Assembly (NCBI GenBank): GCA_022496805.1
Contig: CM040093.1
Location: forward strand, 13,184,213-13,248,212
Direction of reading: 5' to 3'
Length of the DNA stretch: 64,000 nt
DNA from: Pohlia nutans
Taxonomy: Eukaryota; Streptophyta; Bryopsida; Bryales; Mniaceae
The notes below the pieces were generated by a model. That model was not told the DNA's origin and ran no database searches. It was given only the letters and a program-made list of their open reading frames with translations. The number at the start of each line of letters is the position of its first letter. The first letter of the stretch is position 1. This document shows, piece after piece, positions 58,297-64,000 of the stretch. The position numbers and the translations under genes are program-made.

Positions 58297-60328
58297 ATGG
58301 CAATTCCTACGTTAATTCCAACTGCAACGACGCTGTCAGATTCCGTTGCTCAAGATCATCCTCATCATCGCGTCGGTCTAGGCCTGGGAACAGATGAAAT
58401 AGCTTTTGGTGAAGAAAAATTTGCTTGTCAAAGGATGGAAGCAAGGCTTAAAGCTGATGAGCCATCCCCCCCGAAGAAAGTGAAGAGAGAAGCCAGGGCA
58501 GTGGAGACGATATTGAAGCAGACTGCAGAAATAGGAATGGTCTTGGTTGGTATGGCAGCCCTTCGAGGGGGCGCTCCTCCAACTCCAGTAGAGTGCCATC
58601 TAGCGGTCGAAGCTTATTCAAACTTGGAAGCCTTGGTGGAACGTGTAGCTCCTCACGACCTGGTGTCCAAGGAGTCTTTGCAAGCTTTGATTCAACAATT
58701 TTCCTTGCCACAGGTATGAAGTATAATTACAACTTTATACGAATCTGTGTTGTGTATGTCTGTATACTGTTACCGGTTATCTCTGATTTTAGCATTGCCA
58801 CCCCAGCTATCCTGTGTGAATTTTTGTATGCGTACGAGTGTAGTGCTTCATGCAATACTTGAACTAGAAGAAAAGGGAGCAAAAATCGACCAGCAGACCG
58901 TCGATTTTGCAGTCCCATTTCTTCTAGTGAAATTTCACCTAACCATATGTAGATTTTAAAGAGACTTAGAGGATTTTAAACATTTGTACGGTCTGCTGGT
59001 CAATGTCAGATATAATAGCAGAACAGGGTTAAGAAGGCAGAAATGGTATAGATTGTGGAGTTGTTATTGGAGGAGTTAATTTTCTGATATATTTTTCTTT
59101 TGGTCTGAAGCAACCTACCTCGCCACTAGCGTCGACACCAACTTCAGCGCAAGATGTTTCAACTCCCACCATGGGAGCTTTAGCACCACCAGCATCTGGC
59201 AAGTGTTCCCTTCAATTCTTATGTTCTAGCACAACGACGAATCGTTTTGACTGTTCTGTTTTATATAGTCCTCACAAAGTAAATCCACGAGTGTGGATGA
59301 AAGTTAGGAGACATTGGCAGTATTTCGTGTGACCTTTGTCGGAAAATCCCACATTCTATTTATTGACATCTAGAATTTAATTCGCTTACTTTAATCTCAC
59401 CTACAGGAACGAGATCAAGGATTAAAGTCAGGACTACTAAACCCAAGAACCCCGTCACTCGCTTAGGAGTTAGACCACGTGGAAGGCCTCCCAAGAACCC
59501 CGTCACTCGCTTAGGAGTTACTACTCGAAGTGTTTGGACTTCTGGAGCTGGAGAAAGAGATGGGAAGGGATCAGAATCCCTTGGACGGGTACGTGGATCA
59601 AAGACTACTCAGCCTCCAAATGACCAGCGGCAAGTACACCAGCAGATCGCACTTGCAATACATCTGTCAAAGCCAGTAGTTTTTATGGCAGCTTTGCCAG
59701 AAACGGCCAGTGTATATATAGATTCTCCAATCACATGTGATACATGTAAGGTCCTGTTAAATGGTACAAGGAACGTCTTAATTTGTGATGGTTGTGGAGC
59801 TGGGTTCCACTTACGCTGCTTGAAGATGTACAAGCATTTGGATATTCCAGAAAAGGACTGGTACTGTACAAAGTGTGTGGCGATGCTTGGAGGTCGGCCA
59901 AAGCCATCCATATATGGTCCTCTACGTCGAGGACCTGGAAGGCGTGGTTCTAGAACAACGTGGATTTTGAAGGTATTATTGAAACGAGAATATCTTTTGA
60001 AGAGTTCGTTTGTAAGCATGGCTGTTAAAACACTGGTTGCTGTGTTCTAGGATTTTATCGTGTTCTGGCAATTTATGTGAGGGAATGGATGTCAAACTGT
60101 TAATTCTCTGTGCTGTAATATTATTTAATGCCATTTCCTGTTTCACAATTTTGGCTGCAGAGTATCTGTGAATATCAGTCCACAAAAGCATCGGAATACA
60201 AGCTCAAACTGCGTAATACAAGCGCAGCCGAAGATGGAGAAAATCTCAATGCCGTAAAGGCATCATCGACAGTTCGTGCTGCTGAAGACACTCATGTGGA
60301 ATCATCGTCAAAGGCACTAGAAACGTAA
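58297..60328 (+). CDS. PHD-finger nuclear protein with AT-hook-like motif (4 exons)
   Basis: Exons 58297-58713, 59111-59198, 59407-59972 and 60161-60328 join in phase to 412 residues; TAA at 60326-60328. Residues ~1-139 contain a helical region (VETILKQTAEIGMVLVGMAA) and a basic SPPKKVKREAR nuclear-localisation-like motif. Exon 3 has an AT-hook-like RPRGRPPK inside a duplicated KNPVTRLGV segment, then a C4HC3 PHD finger at about 275-325: CDTC, CDGC, HLRC, WYCTKC. PHD fingers usually read histone H3 tails, so a chromatin role is likely. The tail after the finger is basic (RRGPGRRGSR), then polar. Intron 2 uses a GC donor (TCTG|GCAAGT): the nearest GT donor would run into TAA soon after. No upstream in-frame ATG exists before a TGA at 58258. 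I do not recognise the orthologue. Confidence 0.75.
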
Positions 60329-61997
60329 CATCCACCTATCAAGTCAACGTTGGTGAGAGCAAGGCAGAAATCAGCTTAAAAACCTCAAACAGTTCAATAG
60401 CACAATGGAGACAGATGGATGTTCAATGTTCGTATGAGCAATTATGGGACTGACTGGTATAAAATACTCTTGCAAAGTTAAGCTGAATGTAACGAGTAAA
60501 AACTAATGGTCCTGCCGTTCCTGATAAGATTGTTCCACTTGTTGATGCAAGGCAAGGCTATGTTACCCAGTCATTAGTTTCATAGACAGCATGCGGGGTG
60601 AAGTGAAGGCTTTTATGCATGTTGAAGATTGCTTTCTGTATTTTCAAAAGCAGTGAAATTCTTATAAGACTACATTCTTTGGTCTCAAGCAAATCAGTAA
60701 CAAAGATATGTTAATATCTGCTAATGGCTTGTTCGCATCTCTATTTATCTGCCATGGTTGCAGGATGACATTATATTGATGGCAATGAAGAAGAATTCAG
60801 TCAGAGCTCTCATCGGCTATCTCTGGCTTCACCAGCTCAGATCAGAGCGATTTTCAATTTTCGAAGAGGGGTTGCCCTTTGTGCCAGTAAGTGTGGAGGC
60901 CTGGTATGGAACTTAGTAGTATCTGCTCGAGTGCTGGCTTTCGGACTGAAGAAGTGATATCATCTCATTTTTTTAGTGTATAGTTACAATCCAATTTTGT
61001 TCATTTTAGTTGAAGATACATCTTGAAAATCGCAGATGTAGATCACACAATGTACATTGTAGTTTTTAAATTCTTACTGCCATTCAAAGTAGTCAAAACA
61101 GCCCATTGCTGTTATTTGCGTGATGTATCAAACTTTTTTTCCAGTATAAAAGCCAGACCATTTCAACAATTCTAGTCGTTGCCTCTGGTTTGACTAAAAC
61201 TGTGTTCCTATCTCAGACGTGACGAACAATATTGAGTTCCACGATTTGATAGACCAATACTATCGCTTTGAGTTATTCTGGCAGTATATTCTGGAGCATT
61301 ATTGTTGGATTCTGCTGAATCAGAATTCAAAATTAGTTCTTCTCCAAAGTTGAAGTTGAGGCAGCACGACTGAGGAGATTGTGAAAACCGTCCCAGGCAT
61401 CTCCATTTTGACCCGCATTCTGACCAATTGACATAGCATCTGCGCAATTTTCTGGAGTATTAGGACATATGACTAACCAATATATGCATAGATGTGTATG
61501 AAACATCAGGTTGGCTTGTCAGATTCTGTTCTTCCTAACCCTCATATCCAGGTGAAATTTACAAGGTCAGATATCTTCGATGGAAGATGGCAGAGCATTG
61601 AAGATGTATGACACTGTTGTGGTGTGAAACTGTTGCAGTGAAGATTTTGCCTTGCGAAAGAAACTTCCTTCGGGTCTATAAGGTGAGGCCTCTGCTTCCT
61701 CAATTGCAATTAGCTTAATCCCTAGCCACTTTCTGCTTGTCCTGTGCAAAATCTGTGCTAAAGAATAGCCCCTTTGTAACATCGTGGTCTATTTGCATGT
61801 TCCTTGTAATCTAGATATGCGAATTCAAAATTTAGGTGGCAATAATTAAGTTGCAGTAATGGTGGTGATTGTCTGTCTCCTGTTATTGGAGGGAACATGT
61901 GCAAACTCAATGCTTGCTCACATAAAAACTTTAGGAAAATTAGGGAGGAAGAGAGATGAAGATTACTAGTGGGGTGATAGTTGCATGAGTGACTAAC
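60329..61997. other. 3' region of the PHD gene; possible spliced 3' UTR
   Basis: A stretch at about 60764-60890 begins after TTGCAG, is open (DDIILMAMKKNSVRALIGYL start) and ends at a possible donor, so the PHD transcript may be alternatively spliced into it. No conserved domain. Further short frames at 61200-61800 show no motif. Confidence 0.35.
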
Positions 61998-62684
61998 TCA
62001 GCGTCTTTTGGAAGAAGCACGAGATGCAGTCGAGGAAGCAGATGGAGCAGAGCTGGATAAATCACCAGTGCTACTCTTGCCTTCACCGTCAACATTTTCG
62101 GGGGATTCATCTTCAGGGGCTTCGTCTTGTGGGGATTCCTTGGAGCGGTTGTTATCAGAGAATGAAGACGATGCTGAAGTGTGAGAATCAACATTCTTGG
62201 CGGCGGTGGTGCCAGACTCAGTGGGAACGAATCCACTACTAGCGCTGGATTGACTGGCTCCGGATCGACTTGTGCCGGTGAAAGACGACGCTGCTGAAGT
62301 ATCAGCCGATTTGGAGACGTCGTTGGGCTCGTTAAATCTGTATTTGAATCCTTCCTTGCGGATGACCTTGCCTCGCTCGGCTAGGCGTTGTAGTGCAGTG
62401 GTAAGAAGGTCGTTGCTTTCCTTGTCAAAGCTTCCTCTGTACTTTCTTTGAAGATGCCGCCGGATTTCGGGCAAGCTTGCCCCCTTGCTCATATCCTTCA
62501 GCGTCTGTACTGCGTCTTGTAACAGTTCAAAATAGCTTGGTGGTGGTGCTTGTGGCTTCAGTGGAATCTTTGGTACCTTCAGTTTCTTCCTCTTTTTTTG
62601 TCCGGCCGGCTTTGGTCGCTTTGGCCCCCGCAGAGGCGCCGTTCTCGCCCTCGGCCGCGGCGCTACCCGCCGAGTGCGCTTCAT
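61998..62684 (-). CDS. Linker-histone-like protein (GH1 domain), acidic Ser-rich tail
   Basis: A single 228-codon exon with ATG at 62684. Residues 1-47 are very basic (KRTRRVAPRPRARTAPLRGP, GQKKRKKLKVPKIPLKP). Residues ~48-118 form a winged-helix GH1/H15 domain: SYFELLQDAVQTLKDMSKGA, LPEIRRHLQRKYRGSFDKES, LQRLAERGKVIRKEGFKYRF. The C-terminal ~110 residues are Ser/Thr/Asp/Glu-rich (DEAPEDESPENVDGEGK) with few Lys, unlike the Lys/Ala/Pro-rich tail of canonical plant H1. GH1 domains bind the nucleosome dyad. This tail argues against a classical chromatin-compacting H1 and for a GH1-domain chromatin or telomere-associated protein. The frame is GC-rich relative to its surroundings and has no intron. 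Transcribed towards the PHD gene (convergent). Confidence 0.8.
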   Translation of the reverse strand: MKRTRRVAPRPRARTAPLRGPKRPKPAGQKKRKKLKVPKIPLKPQAPPPSYFELLQDAVQTLKDMSKGASLPEIRRHLQRKYRGSFDKESNDLLTTALQRLAERGKVIRKEGFKYRFNEPNDVSKSADTSAASSFTGTSRSGASQSSASSGFVPTESGTTAAKNVDSHTSASSSFSDNNRSKESPQDEAPEDESPENVDGEGKSSTGDLSSSAPSASSTASRASSKRR

Positions 62685-64000
62685 CTTTCCAAAGCAGCAG
62701 TTCAGATGTGGTTCAAGCTCATTGCCGTACTGACATTTCCCTTTTGAATTGATTGACCTTAGTTTCTTTGTTGTGGCTCTGCAGCTGTTCTCAATGCGTT
62801 GTGTATCTTGGATCTGGTGTTGGGTGCTTCAACATGTAGCTGGACCTTGGTGCTTGGATTCAAGTGATCATTTCAAAAACGACGACCAAACTAGTCGCTT
62901 CGACCTCTCGATTATGCGTCCTTTCAAGTCCTGACTTCTCATATCTCCGGTACATCTCGCATGTGAAGGATAGTCGTTTCAGATTTTGGTTATCACAGCT
63001 AAGTCTCTCCTCGCGTGACTCGCATCAGGTACAAGCGATTGTTGAAACTATTGATTTCCACACTTATATATCGGTGATCTTAGAGAGTCCTGATGTGCTC
63101 TAAGAGAGTTCCGATCTGTGTATGGACACTTAGATGCCGTTGACATTAGAGAGTCCTGGCTGGTTCATTAAAGCTATTCTTGGTTAGTACTCACGTCACA
63201 CGTCGTGGTTCGCACTGTGATTATAGTACTCATCATTGGACACTGTACTGTATAGGCAGGAAAGAGGCATATTAGTACATAGTGGTGAAGGAAAGTAAAC
63301 AGGTATCGATAGGAGTAGACATTTTAGTGGGGTTGTCAGCAGCAAGATGGCCCCAAGCTATTCACATGAAGGACTAGCATGCACATGAAAGCTTTTACAA
63401 GCTTGCAATTATCTGCTCTGGCAGCTTGTTCCGTATCTTTTGAGCATCGACTCCAGTCCAACCTGAATATCCTTCTAGCATTTTCTGAGTACAAGTAATG
63501 GTTGATTTATTTATCGAGTGTGAGCCACTCAGCCGTGTGTCATGTCGTGTTTACCAGTATTAGACTTTGAGACTGCTCATTTCTGTACCTACAACCAAGT
63601 TCTAGGTATGTGCAGAGGCCGGTAGTTTCGCATCTGTCATGGTCAATATTTGTGTGCATGTTACTGTGGTCAGGAAATCGAATTGGACTGATCAATTAGA
63701 ACGTTATTATATTTCGACAGGGATTTGGAAGAGTGCGCAATATGGATCTTGCAACGAGAGGAAAGCAAAATTAGTTTCTGATTTCATGACTTCCCTTTGA
63801 GCAGGGGTTTAGAACATGTTATGTGGTATTCATGCTGAATACTTGCAATCGTATCTAGCTTGCAAGTAGGCGACATCCAACTGCTTTACTTTGTTCTCTT
63901 TGTGTTTCAGGATACATGAGGCTAAATGCTCACCTCCTATCTGTTGCGGCCTCTATTCGGAGCTAAAGAAGGTCTACATGACTAGCCAACAGCCCCGAAA
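62685..64000. other. No gene recognised; upstream of the GH1 gene
   Basis: Contains the promoter of the GH1 gene. No exon, RNA gene or repeat could be supported to the window edge. Confidence 0.4.

Overview
This is nuclear DNA from a land plant. Two genes encode plastid proteins made with transit peptides (the delta subunit of the chloroplast ATP synthase and a four-CXXCXGXG zinc-finger protein of the BSD2/DnaJ type). There is also an ABA/WDS (ASR) stress protein gene, a plant-type FHA-TDP1 gene, and GT-AG introns of roughly 0.1-0.8 kb. I lean towards a seed-free plant (bryophyte or lycophyte), because the genes are compact and no LTR-retrotransposon coding sequence is visible in 64 kb, but this is a weak inference.

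Layout. 0.8-2.2 kb: plastid zinc-finger gene, four exons. 3.2-6.2 kb: Tc1-type DD34E transposon with ~555-bp terminal inverted repeats and a frameshifted transposase, nested in an older small inverted-repeat element. 7.2-13.3 kb: small CACTG-ended element, an isolated RRA/XEG113-like exon, and a two-gene PIF/Harbinger transposon whose transposase has one in-frame stop. 16.4-17.2 kb: intronless ATPD. 18.8-20.1 kb: a ~1.33-kb foldback palindrome. 21.3-22.9 kb: a degenerate duplicated block, then a small secreted-protein gene at 23.0 kb. 24.2-25.7 kb: type II membrane methyltransferase gene, two exons. 30.6-37.7 kb: TDP1, sixteen exons, with a TAG in place of a conserved Trp codon. 41.9-44.6 kb: six-exon gene for a type I membrane protein with a thrombospondin-type-1-like domain. 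46.4-47.5 kb: ASR gene. 48.4-56.9 kb: gene-free, AT-rich and packed with TTAA-ended miniature elements. 57.0-60.3 kb: 19-bp minisatellite and a PHD-finger gene with a probable GC-AG intron. 62.0-62.7 kb: linker-histone-like (GH1) gene.

The main discovery candidate is a set of at least fourteen complete miniature elements that start and end with TTAA plus a CCCYTAAA-like terminal inverted repeat, as in the piggyBac superfamily. Some share one TTAA with the next copy, and one sits in a TDP1 intron just upstream of the exon with the nonsense codon. No transposase for them is seen here. The other leading observations are the TDP1 nonsense codon, the plant TSR membrane protein, the long-TIR Tc1 element, and a Harbinger MITE whose empty site is present elsewhere in the same window.

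The host genes are housekeeping and stress genes with no obvious joint pathway. The window is best read as ordinary genes separated by a dense, varied set of cut-and-paste DNA transposons. All gene models were built by hand from reading frames, splice signals and remembered family patterns; no alignment was run.
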